Below, piece by piece: positions 22,458 to 34,957 of a DNA stretch of 64,000 bases. Source of the stretch: Hydra vulgaris. Lineage: Eukaryota > Cnidaria > Hydrozoa > Anthoathecata > Hydridae. Both the position numbers and the translations under genes were made by a program. Under the pieces are notes generated by a model, which was not told the DNA's origin, made no database searches, and saw nothing but the letters and a program-made list of their open reading frames with translations. The stretch spans positions 3,612,001-3,676,000 of the forward strand of contig NC_088921.1 in the NCBI RefSeq assembly GCF_038396675.1. Direction: 5' to 3'. The stretch's first letter is position 1; the number at the start of each line of letters is the position of its first letter.

Positions 22458-22666
22458 AATGACTAACGTATTATGGGTAATTGAACACATATTATGCGTA
22501 ATGAGCTTGAAATCATGAGGAGAATCCTGAAAAAAAGTGATCAATTAGGATAAGTAGTTAAACAAAGAAACAAAAACAAAAATGTAAAAACCTACTTTTT
22601 CAATGATGTAGACGTTGGGTGCAATAGCCACTGGATGCAAAAGTATCTTTACTTTTTCGTCACACA
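22458..22666 (-). other. Two exon-like blocks abutting the P-like element
   Basis: The minus-strand block at 22596-22666 reads KVKILLHPVAIAPNVYIIEK and ends at a GTAGGT donor. After a 69-base intron with a TTTTTTTCAG acceptor, a second block (22458-22526) reads DSPHDFKLITHNMCS and ends at a GTAAGT donor, in phase. If the P-like element is removed together with one copy of its duplication, an ATG spanning 25374-25376 falls in frame directly before the first block. The product matches nothing I know. It may be a host gene or another repeat gene; the evidence is splice sites and phase only. Confidence 0.35.
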
Positions 22667-25367
22667 CACGGGTTTCTATAATAACAGGCCTTGCCATCGC
22701 GCAAAATGCCGTAAAAACTGAAGGCCGATTAAACTTTTACTTTTACTTATATTGATTAGGTAGGGTGTAATGGTTTCTAATAATAATCTCTAGTAAAGAC
22801 GGAAATATAAAAAGAAACCAAAAAATTGTTAAAAGATAATCATATTTTTCGTATTTCAAATTTCATTAAGAATATTTATGTAATATTAAATAGTATCATT
22901 AACAAGCAGAACCATAACAAAGTATATATATATATATATATATATTAGAAAGATAACTGTATTTTTAATTTTTTTTTTGCTAAAAATGATAACAATAAAA
23001 ATCACCAACAATAAAAAACACCAACAAAAGTTGATTCAAGTAAAAAAAAGTTTTATCAATATATGTGAGTAATTCTTTAGCAGAATATTAGAATATACTC
23101 TGCATTGTTTTTTTGTGATTTTAAATTTATATTTAGCAACAATAAACTGAAACTGAGTAACACAAATTGTTCTGCATAAAGGGTCAGTAGCACCTTGAAA
23201 AAAAAAAAGCAAAATATTGACCATTAGAAAAGAGTATCAGAAGGAATTTCAAGTCCGTCTCTGTTTAGGCTATACAGATAACTTCCATATTTATAATAAC
23301 AATTGGTAGAATCATCATAAATTTTTTTTTCGCTTTTTTGCACATAGCCAGCTATGTAAACTATAGCCACTAATGTAGATTTATTAACTGAGCTTTCAAG
23401 ATCATGTATATTATCCAGAAGTTCTTTTTCATCAGTAGAAATATCTCTAAAACATATGTCACAAGTATGACCATCGATACCATTAACAGGAATGTCAAGT
23501 TGTAATATCAATTTAGTATGTTGAATATCAATTTAGTATGTTGAATCTGGATGCGTTCTTAATGCAGCTACTGTTTCTTCACAAAAAACAGACAAACAAA
23601 ACTTTACAGATTGTCTCTCTATTGGTTTTGGATAAACTGATTTAGCTGTAAGTTTAGAGAGTTTAAAAAGACTATTACACTCAGTTTTATATAAAGTTTC
23701 TAAATCACTCCACTTAGCCAAAGCCAGTCTTTTATTGTTCAAAAATTGAAGTTCGCCAGTCTTTTTTGTCAACCAATTGTTTTGTATAGATTTTAAGAGA
23801 TGCACATAATCATACAATAAATATATACCTGATGTTGTTAACCATGGTTTACTATCAAGTGTTTTAAACATTCCAAAAAATCTTTGATTTACAGGGTTAC
23901 CATCAGTAATTATTAACAGTGTCTTACTATTTTCAATATTATTTATCGTATCAACAATTTGTTGACATTGAGCAAACTGAAATTCAGAGGAAAGATTTGC
24001 AACAGGTTGAGCTCTACATATAAATTCTGGACCTCCAAAAAGACATTTAATCATAAATGATAAAATTCTTTTAGCTAACTTTTCAGGGTAGTTTACTGCT
24101 CGACCAAACTGTTTGGTAAAGTGATGAAGCTTGGACATAGACCTCATCAATTAGTAGTATGGAAGTTCTTTTCAATGGATTTAAATTCATAAAAATACTA
24201 TTTATGAAACTTAGGTCCTCCATTGAGCTTATTTTTGAAGTCAATCGTGTTAAAGTCCTTATACTTGGCAACTTGTAGTCAATACACAAACAATCATATA
24301 AACTTCGTCGCATAGCAAAATACTCATATGCTCTACATATAATATCTGAAGTATATAAAACTTCACCAACACTAACTTTTCTCATAGCATTAAGGTGTTC
24401 GAATAGAATATTTGACTGAAGTGAACTTTCTTTATTTTTTAAAAATCTAACTGCTTCAAATAAAGCTGATTTTGTTTTTATTAACTTTAATTTGTTTACA
24501 GCTAAAGATGAAATATTACAAGTTGTGCCATTATGGTTAGCTACAAATGAATAATCATTGAAAATTACTAAAATAAATAATGGAACACCAAGTTTGTACA
24601 TTTTTGATTGTATGTGTAAACTTTTTTTATTAAGCTGGAAAACAATAACATTGTTATTATCACTTAACAAAGATTGAATATTGTCAAATATAAGTTTATC
24701 CTCTTTTAGAAAATCAATTAACTCATCTTGTAAAATTCTTCGAAAACCGCTTGAAGTTACAGTTTTTCTAACTTTACTTGCTGGTGTGGCTAAACAACTA
24801 GGCAGAATATTTTTAATAAAAGATGGTGGGTTTAAAGGTCGTTGCTTCCCATATTTGCTTTCAAAAGGTGCTTCATTTGGCCAATGCAGTTGACATACTG
24901 CTGTATTGTCCGTAACAATAAAACCAGTTCTTGGGATAGCTTCACTACATCTTTTTCTCACTAGATTTTTCGGGAATTTATAAATTGATACTTTTGTTGT
25001 GGTTGAGTATTGATAATTTTGTTGTAGTTGTAATTGATATTGTAGTTGTAGTTGTATAAATTTTATAAGAGATACACAGCATTTTAAAGCATTTTTAAGG
25101 CATTTTAATTATTAAAAAAACTTATCGTTACTTTGACAATATTATTACCTTACAATGTTAACGCCTTGAACCTAACAACGTAATCGTCTTGAAGTTGCGC
25201 TATCTACTTTATAAACCAATCAAACTTTAAAGATTTATGAAAAAAGCGCAAATACAAACTTTTGTCTAATGTTAAAAGATGAAAATGTAAACACAGTATT
25301 AGGAATTGGCCTTCAGTTTAACAACTTTGTTGCGCGATGTCAAGGCCTGTTATTATAGAAAGCCGCG
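22667..25367. mobile_element. P-element/THAP9-like DNA transposon
   Basis: A 2.7-kb element flanked by GTCACACA at 22659-22666 and 25368-25375, the 8-bp duplication expected of P elements. The ends are inverted repeats of about 70 bp that start CACGGGTTTC on the left and CGCGGCTTTC on the right, and share CTATAATAACAGGCCTTG and CTGAAGGCC. It contains one decayed transposase gene on the minus strand. A short (TA)n run lies at 22923-22946. Confidence 0.88.
23036..25000 (-). pseudogene. P-element/THAP9-like transposase
   Basis: The N-terminal THAP zinc finger is partly visible: IYKFPKNLVRKRC, in which the conserved Trp seems to be Cys, then VCQLHWP and PLNPPSF. The Cys pair expected further upstream was not resolved. 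The catalytic part follows with LPSIRTLTRL and LLIDEVYV (first Asp), a frameshift near 24110, GRAVNYPEKLAKRIL, LLIITDGNPVNQRFF (second Asp), and YDYVHLLKSIQNNWLT. A 20-bp exact tandem duplication at 23504-23543 coincides with the next break. IAGYVQKSEKKI and LNRDGLEIPSD come next. After a short intron with acceptor TTTTTTTCAAG the last block reads CRTICVTQFQFIVAKYKF. The order and motifs are those of P/THAP9 transposases, which use an RNase H-like fold with a GTP-binding insertion. Confidence 0.82.
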
Positions 25368-25375
25368 GTCACACA

Positions 25376-26126
25376 TAATATAATATTCTGAAACTAATAA
25401 ACAAACATCTAAATTTCTATAAGTAAATTTATTCTTTGATCATTGCCTTTATATCTTATTTTCATATCATAATCTATTATGGTATTATTTATATAACATA
25501 TCACAACAATATTATTAAATTTGTGATGTTCAAATATCATATGAACATTCTCTAACATGTTCATATGATATTTGAACATAGTTCTTGAGTATATTATCTG
25601 CAAACAATTGACTGATGCAAGTTCAAATGTTGTCAAAAACTAAGCATGCATGCATGGGACACTGCAGTGTCCCACAAAGAGTTATACATATAACTCCTGA
25701 TAGTTAACTATATGTATAACTAGTTATACATATAATTTGTTATAAAAACTTATTTTTTAAGGTTATGCTTGAACAAATTAGTACCAATTAATTCAAATTC
25801 AAGATTTAGTTAAAGTTCAAGTTAAAGTTTTTATTTTTTCATTGTTTTTGTTAATTTTATATTTATTTGTTCAAATTTGTTAAATAGTACTAATTCTTAC
25901 TAAAGTAAAAATATTAATCATTGTTGAACGTGATTTTATTAGTAACTTAATTTTACTTTCAACATATTTTGACAACACCCTTTACATTTTAAATGATAAC
26001 AGCTTTACTTTTCTATTGATGTTAAATTTATTACGTTTCAATAACTCAGATTGAATTTTAACTGAATTATTGTAAGCTTTGTAAGGATTTGTTGTATATC
26101 AAATGGTGTTGTAAATAAAGTAAAAA

Positions 26127-26128
<2 letters not shown>
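25376..26128. other. Non-coding, palindrome-rich stretch
   Basis: No gene is seen. It contains a perfect 21-bp stem with an 8-base loop at 25528-25577 and the 18-bp palindrome GGGACACTGCAGTGTCCC at 25656-25673. These are followed by several inverted copies of GTTATACATATAA-type sequence to about 25745. It is probably a fold-back MITE or several. Confidence 0.5.

Positions 26129-26196
<68 letters not shown>
26129..26196. repeat. (AT)n microsatellite
   Basis: About 34 AT units embedded in the MITE end that finishes at 26330. Confidence 0.95.
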
Positions 26197-26211
<15 letters not shown>

Positions 26212-26330
26212 TGCATTTCCCATGTGGTATCCGTATTCCATACGGATACCACATGGGAAAATCCGTCCCACGTAAATCCCATCAATCCCACACGGAACCC
26301 ATGTGGGACGTGGTTTTATTTTTCACTGGG
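26197..26330. mobile_element. MITE end with TTTTTCACTGGG terminus
   Basis: The terminal 12 bases (26319-26330) are the exact reverse complement of the terminus at 8295-8306. The interior is again built of inverted CCCACATGGG, CCATACGG and GGGATTTACGTGGG-type modules. The transposase frame at 26331 stops against it. This end and the one at 8295 face each other across 18 kb. Confidence 0.7.
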
Positions 26331-27099
26331 TTATACATTTTAAATAAGATCGAGCTGGTGCATCACAAATAAATGCTAGTATGGACACCGAAAATATCTT
26401 ATCAATGTAGCAAATGTTATCTGACTTCAACTTTTTGTATTCAGAAATAAAATCTGATAAAAGTTCTTGAATAGAATATGGTTTACCTTTTCCGTAAAAC
26501 AAACATACCACAAAAGGCCAACAGTTTTTAACACAGCACAAAATTGGCCAGAAATTATCAGCTGATGATTTTTTTAATGGTAAACCATCAACATTAACCT
26601 ATAGTTCAATTACATGTTGGTCAATAACAAATGCTGGATTTTCTTTTAAAAATTGCACTATTGTTTTTTCTAGACCAAAGGCGTAATAACTTCCTTCACA
26701 TTTGTTTAAACATGATATAATTGAAGAAGTCACTTGACGAAGAGTGTGACTATCTTTTGGCAAATTTAAACCGTGCTTTCTTAATATACTGAGCAAACTA
26801 TCTCCATGCTCTCTGCTACATTGACTATCTACAAGCCAACTAGCTAACTCAGTCTGCAGGTTTTCATTTCTTTTTAGGACATCAATATTGTTTTCAAGCT
26901 CAAGCTCATTTTCTGTACTAATGTCTGTGTCAATATCAAACTCTGAACTTTAATCAGTTACATCACTGAGGCTTAATGTAGGTGAGTGGTCTTTAATTAA
27001 CATTTTATTGTGATCATTATTACTTTCTGTTTCATTTATAAGCCTTTTCACTTGTTTGCTTATTCCACGATAAGTCTTTAAATAATTTCGTCAAGACAT
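26331..27099 (-). pseudogene. DUF4806-associated transposase-like protein, N-terminal half
   Basis: The frame opens at the ATG at 27097-27099 and runs to the MITE at 26330. In-frame stops are TGA at 27091-27093 (an Arg CGA changed), TAA at 26950-26952 and TAG at 26599-26601. Landmarks in order are YLKTYRGISKQVKRLI, an acidic linker, LSILRKHGLNLPKDSHTL, the aromatic motif GSYYAFGLEKTIVQFL, NVDGLPL, NFWPILC, VVCLFYGKGKPYS and ICDAPARSYLKCI. The family normally continues with a His-x-Gly-Tyr zinc region, which is exactly what starts at 8294 on the same strand. The protein probably includes a nucleic-acid-binding Cys cluster near the join, but its enzyme class is not certain. Confidence 0.75.
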
Positions 27100-27478
27100 C
27101 TAATGCAAAAAGATAATATACATATACAGCCAACAATATACTTGCAATAAGTGGGGCTTCTGAGAACAACATTTAAAAAATAGTATCAAGTAGTTGATTT
27201 TTGTAAACTTGTATACAGACTTGTTTACATTTATGTAAACATATGGCAAAAAAACTCTCATTTACAATTTCATAACCCATTTACAAACTTATAATCTAAT
27301 TTATAATATTTATAATATCGAAAAGTAAAAAACCTAAAAAAAAATAATTATTTTTTTAAATTGTAACAAAAGCGTGCGAATTAATTTGCAAAATAAAAAT
27401 AATGCATTTTAAAATGCATTAAAAAATAATGCATTTTAAAATGCATTAATTCGCGCGCTATTTAAAATTAATTAATTC

Positions 27479-27840
27479 GCGCGCTAACGTTACAAATCAA
27501 CGTTTTAAAAACGTTGATACATCGTTAGTTAACTATAGTAATAACTATAGTTAACTAACGTTGTATCAACGTTTTTTTTAAAAACGTTGATACATCGTTA
27601 GTTAACTATAGTTAACTAACGTTGTATCAACGTTTTTAAAACGTTGAAATGTTACGTTAGCGCGCACAACCTATACGCAAAGTTTCGATAACGTTTTTTG
27701 CCGGCTGGGTTGTTTCAACGTTGAAGTTTGGTTAAAGCGTTGTTTCCACGTTGTTCAACTATGTCTAAACGTTAAAACAACGTTACAATTTAAACGTTGT
27801 TTATATAACGATGTTTCAACGATAAATCAACGTTGACGAA
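27479..27840. repeat. AACGTT-rich multi-level palindrome
   Basis: Bases 27479-27665 form one large inverted repeat ending GCGCGCTAACGT / ACGTTAGCGCGC. Two smaller complete palindromes lie inside it, each built on AACGTTGATACATCGTTAG and GTTAACTATAGTTAAC. Up to 27840 many further AACGTT hexamers occur without strict symmetry. Upstream (27400-27460) a TAATGCATTTTAAAATGCATT unit is repeated twice. The structure is that of a fold-back MITE. Confidence 0.85.
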
Positions 27841-28076
27841 AAAACTAAATTATAAAAAAAACGTCCGTTGAATTGGTGCTTAAAGTGAGAATAGTTAAAG
27901 CGAATAAGTAATAAAGCAATATTTTAGTATAATGTGCAAAACAGAGGGTGTTTATGTGTTTATGTGGTTATGAAATTTTAAATTTTGATTTTTCAAAAAC
28001 GTTTTATTTAGTATTCAAATTTCGACTTGTTCTTTCGACAAAAGAAATTAATTACTTAGTTAAGAAACTGGCGAAA

Positions 28077-28349
28077 ATGCCACTCGAATGCTCTAGCTCT
28101 GGCAGAATCATCTATCTATAACAATCTTCTAATAGTGAAGAAGAGAAAGTCGAAAAAGATAACGACAATTCAAAGTTTACACAAAATATTAATTACGTAG
28201 GAGAAGAAAAAAATTCGGAAATCGATTATGAAAGTGAAGAATTTCTTTATGATTATTTGTCTCAAAGTGACAATGAAACTGTGTTTTTTTCAGAAGAAAT
28301 CGAAAAAAACGATGTTTCTTTTAATCATATACTGGCGAAATGGCAGTAG
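28077..28349 (+). pseudogene. Second DUF4806-type transposase, N-terminal scrap
   Basis: From the ATG at 28077 the frame reads MPLECSSSGR, hits a stop, then continues as an acidic stretch (NSEEEKVEKDNDNSK, YESEEFLYDYLSQSD) to FNHILAKWQ and a stop. An acidic leader ending in a short L-A-K-W motif is typical of the start of the same family as 26331-27099. The expected continuation is on the other strand next door. Confidence 0.4.
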
Positions 28350-28388
28350 AGCACTGCTTTTCACGTAAATAAGTAAACTCGCTGTTAG

Positions 28389-28590
28389 CTATATCGATAG
28401 CAGAAGCCTTATGCTATCTGCAGAAACAGCTTTTTGTATACCAGTCTCAAGACCAAAATAATAGTATTGACCACCACATTTGGTTGCAACAGTAACTAAT
28501 TTTGGAGCCTGAAGCAAAGTCCTTTTATCTTTCAGTGAGGATAAGAAAAAAGGAAACAAAGTACCAAAATTAGATAACGTCGATAAGTTC
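28389..28590 (-). pseudogene. Second DUF4806-type transposase, inverted scrap
   Basis: The minus strand reads KDKRTLLQAPKLVTVATKCG then GQYYYFGLETGIQKAV before a TAG at 28389-28391. This matches the RTLL / YYYFGLE region that should follow the plus-strand scrap at 28077-28349. The two abut in opposite orientation, indicating a local inversion. Confidence 0.5.
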
Positions 28591-30155
28591 TCGATGGCTG
28601 AAGGCAGTATGCTATTATTTATTTTTTAGTGAATTTTTGTTTAACTTTATTAGGTTTATAAAAATGTTCAACAAAAGTTGTTTTGTGAAACTCTTTTAAA
28701 TTAAATAGTTTCATAAGAGAGTGTTATAGTTTCTTACTGATATAAGAAATCCCAAAACACAGTGACAATACCTAATTATAATAGATAATTCATAAGCCAA
28801 ATAAATTTTATTTTGTCAATTGCTAAATTTGTTGAAGTGGACAAGATATTAGATGACGAAAAAAATACAATTATCAGGAGTGAGTTTTAATAAGTATTTT
28901 ATTAAATAGTTATATCATTTAGTTTCAGAACTTTTTTAATTTTATGTCTTATAGCTTTATGTCAAAACTTACAAAAACTTATAACTGCATATATTAGAAC
29001 AATGACTTCTTATTTGGTAGAATAATTTTAATGGTTTAAGGGCAATTAATGTTAAATGTCTACATTTTCATTAATATGATTATAATATATTATGAGCGAG
29101 GTTAGCCAATTTTTACAACCAGATGCTATTCCTGGTGTTAACTTGTTATTCAGATCAGGACTGATTATTTTTTTCTTGTTATACTAACAGAAGTTTACCA
29201 GACTATATGATGCTATGAAAGGTATAAGGTATGAAGCGGGTTAAAAAATTATTTAAGGTGTTGCCGCGAGTAGATCAACTGATTGAGGGAGCAACTGCTG
29301 ACCCAGCATTGATTTAAACTGGTTAAAAGATCATTCCACTTATGTACCTCGCTGGAATTGGATCAGTATGGTTTGGATAGTGGGGAGTACACTTTCTACT
29401 AAAACTATGAACCGATACTCCTACATCTACGATATCGCTTGGTTATTCGTTTTGGGGTGGTTTTAGCTGCACTAACCTGATAAACTGGTTTTGACCGTAT
29501 GATTTCAATAATAAATAATATAAGTTTTTTGTATAACTTTATACAATATAACATAACTTTAAACAATAAAATATAAATTAAAGCAATTAAACTTTAAATA
29601 AGCTACGAGCACTCAATAACATTAAAATAATATAAAAATATGATAGTAAAATTTACCAAAAAGTCACCATTTAAATAATAAATATATAAAAATAAGATAG
29701 TTAAAATTTATTGGAGAGTCACCATATAATTAATAGAGATATATATATATACTTTTCATACACCCGTAATCTATAATCTTTAAAATTCTTTCTAGACACC
29801 CGTCTAACTTTGCATAAATCTATTTATTATCATATATTTTAGTATTTGTTTCCTTAGGCTGACAGGTCCAGTTTACATATCGAGTAAGCAGACCTTGTCC
29901 GATCGTTTCGGATAAATATGATACCTAACTTCTATTATCTCTTAGGTCGGGGGTAAACGTGTAACATATTCATAGGCAAGCTATATATAAATACACACAT
30001 TTTTAAATCTGTACTGGACATCTGTCCAATATCTATATTTAAATCAAAACTAATACTAACTCTTATATAATCTTATCTTCGCTACTTTCCGAGGCTTCCA
30101 CGGCCACATGTGTTCCATTATAATGATTACACTTTTTTATGTAATTGCGAATTAT
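28591..30155. other. AT-rich non-coding DNA
   Basis: No frame or motif is recognised. Bases 29260-29480 are less AT-rich and may be a worn repeat, but I could not identify it. Confidence 0.4.
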
Positions 30156-30250
30156 AACCTAACCCTAACCCTAATTTTAACCCATAACTCTAACCCTAAC
30201 CCTAATTCTGACCCTAACCCTCTAACCCTAACCCTTACCCTAACCCTGAC
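30156..30250. repeat. Interstitial telomeric repeats (CCCTAA)n
   Basis: About a dozen CCCTAA units with variants (CCCATAA, CTCTAAC, TTCTGAC) over 95 bases. TTAGGG is the standard metazoan, including cnidarian, telomere unit. The degeneracy indicates an old interstitial block. From 30251 to 30682 only AT-rich sequence is seen. Confidence 0.9.
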
Positions 30251-31243
30251 GTTTTTTAAACGTTAATTGTTAGTTGGAACTATAACCCAATTATTATCAT
30301 TTAATAGGATTTATTAAAATTTTTATACATAAGCAATTACAAATTATAATCACTATTAACCAATTTTACAGTTATTAATAATATTATTATTGTTTTTGGT
30401 TAATATTATCATTATTAAAATTTTTATTATCATTTTATTAATGCTATTATTATATTATATCTTTATCATAACGCTTTAATATTGATTAGTATTTGTACTA
30501 TTTGTAAAAGATCTTTACAATTTACAACTTGTTTCAGAATATATATAACTAAATTGAATTGAAAAGGTTACGCGATCTAAACCTAGATCTAGTTTTAATA
30601 AAAACAAAATACAAAGGAACAAGTTGCTATTTTTGTAACAACTTGTTTGTGTAAATAAAATATGATTTCATGTTTTATATATCAGGGGCCAATGCTATAA
30701 ACATAAAAAACGAAGTTTTTTCCGTAAAACACGAAGTTTTTACCGTAAAAAGCGAAGAAAAAAAAAGTCCATTGCTATAAACATTCAAAAAATACCGTTT
30801 TTGAGATAAAAACTTCGCTATTAAATCCAATGCTATAAACGAACAAGGGAATCCCTTTTTCAGATAAAAAATGCGTTTTTTCGAAAAAAAATTTCAGATA
30901 GATTTTTTATCTCTATTTTAGATATTTTCTTCGTGATTTTTAGCGGCCATTCTTGGAACAACGTTAGCACATCAAAATCATTGAACATTCTCTGTTTGTG
31001 TTTTTATGTAGATATTTTACAGATAAAACTGAAAAGGATTTTGGTAATTAAACTAATTTAATTTAAGTAATTAAACTAATTACTTAAAATCTGCATTTAA
31101 TCGATTATTTAGTTCCTTGTTGTTTTTCCTTGTTAGGTTTTTGATAGTAATTTTGGTTAAACAAATTTTTCATGTTTGACTAAAGAAAAGTATATATAGT
31201 CGACAATTATGCCATATAATACACAAATACACAACAAAATAAA

Positions 31244-32959
<1,716 letters not shown>

Positions 32960-34957
32960 GAGAAAAGCTACATCATAATTTTATGTTAAATTTTGAAAAT
33001 TATTGTATAAAAATATATACTATATTTAAACATTCGTCTTGTATAACCATGACCAATTACATTTTTTTAGTAACAATAAAAAAATAACTCCAATCTGAAA
33101 TTGTTATTGTTATTTCATTTTTTTATCACCATTGCCTTACAGTAATAAATTCTGTAAAACTTCACACAAACATTAAGACCAATGCTGTTGCGATGTGAAA
33201 TAGATACAAGCATTACAACTATAAAGTTAACAAATCTCCTATTATTTTTTAAGCGTGCTCTATAAAAAAACAAAATATACATACTTAAAAACAAATATAA
33301 ACATATATTTTTATGGTCTAATTTTTTATAAAAGTTTCTTGCATTTATTAAAAAATCATTGTGTAAATTTTTTTCCAATTTTAATTCAACTAATTTAGAC
33401 ACAAATCTATGATCCATGTCTAAACAATTTTGATAGATCTTATGCTCTAGAACAAATTGTTTATGAATTTTTAAACAATATTTTTAAGTAAAGTAGTTAA
33501 GTAGCTGTAATCGTCTATTCAAAGCTCTATCATTCTGATTTTCTTGAGCTAGATTTTCATCAGCTTGTTCTTCTTCGAGTTCTTCAAAGTCATTACCGTT
33601 GTCTCCATGTCGAATACACAAGTTATGGATAACAAATCCACACATGATAAGCTTAGAGGCATCTTCGACCTTATGCAAGCGAACTCCAGTTTTCAAAGCA
33701 TAAAACCTGTTTTTGACAATTCCAAAACATCGCTCAATTATGTTTCTAGTTTTTCTCTGTGCTATGTTAAAACGTTTTTGAGCTCCGTCTGGATCACCGG
33801 GAAAAGGTGGAATTAACCATTCTCGACATGGGTACGCAGAGTCAGCCAAAATTACAGCTCCATTAAATGGAAGCTCTCCAATTTCAAACTTGTTCCATAG
33901 GTTGCAATTTCTTAGAACCTAATAGCAGTAAAGTCACAATATTTAAATTTACTGTAAGTTACATTATAATACATTATATTAATTAGTCTAAGCTACATTA
34001 AAATTAGCAATCATAATAGTTCAAATAGTATGTTCAAATATGAACATTCCGAAGAGTGTCACGTACTAGTTGAATAGCCGGCATTAGTGCACTAACAGTT
34101 GTAAAATATAACTTAGTGACAGACTTACATGTGCATCATGCCACCTTCCTGGACTGTTGGTCGATGCATAAAATATGGATGTGTCGGGTCCACATGCTGC
34201 CATTGCATTTATGCTATGGACATGATGGCGATTGATTAGAGAATCTTCATCTGCTTGAGGAGGGTTAGAAAGGAGTATATGAGATCCATCCAGGACACCA
34301 CATACGCACGGAAAACCTCCGATTTCCATGAACTTCTGTGGAAGAGTAGAGCAATCATTGGGCCACTTTTCTCACTTGATCTCTTGTCGAATCTAATCTT
34401 ATAGGATAACAATTTTTATCTTTACTAAACTTAGTTTTTAATTTACTTACTAAAATAAAAATAATAAGCAACTTTATATGACAACGTAAAACTTTCAATA
34501 GTTTTATTAACTTAATACACTAACATTGAAAATAGCTTCTCCTACACTGTGTATAATACGATAAATTGTGTTGGTAGAGATTCCATGACAGTCTCTGAGA
34601 ACATAAAAAAAAACATTTGTGCCAATAAAATGAAGAAATACCATTATCTGGAAACGTACTGAAATGCTTTTATTTCGCTTAGTATAATGTTGCAAATTAT
34701 CTTTAAGCCTAGTTTCTAAAAAATCTAATACAGCTCTTGGGACTCGATACTGCTCTCGAAAAACGTTGTCAGAAACATCTTCGTTAAAAGAGCGACCATT
34801 AAACTAAAATGAAATTGAAAAACAAAACAAAAATATAATTTCTGTGCATATTTAGTATGATTTCTGATTTTGTTCGATAACAAATCATTAAAAAAACATC
34901 AAAATTTAGTAATTTTTAGTAATGCTTTAAACTCCAACCTCTCGAGGCAATCGGTGG

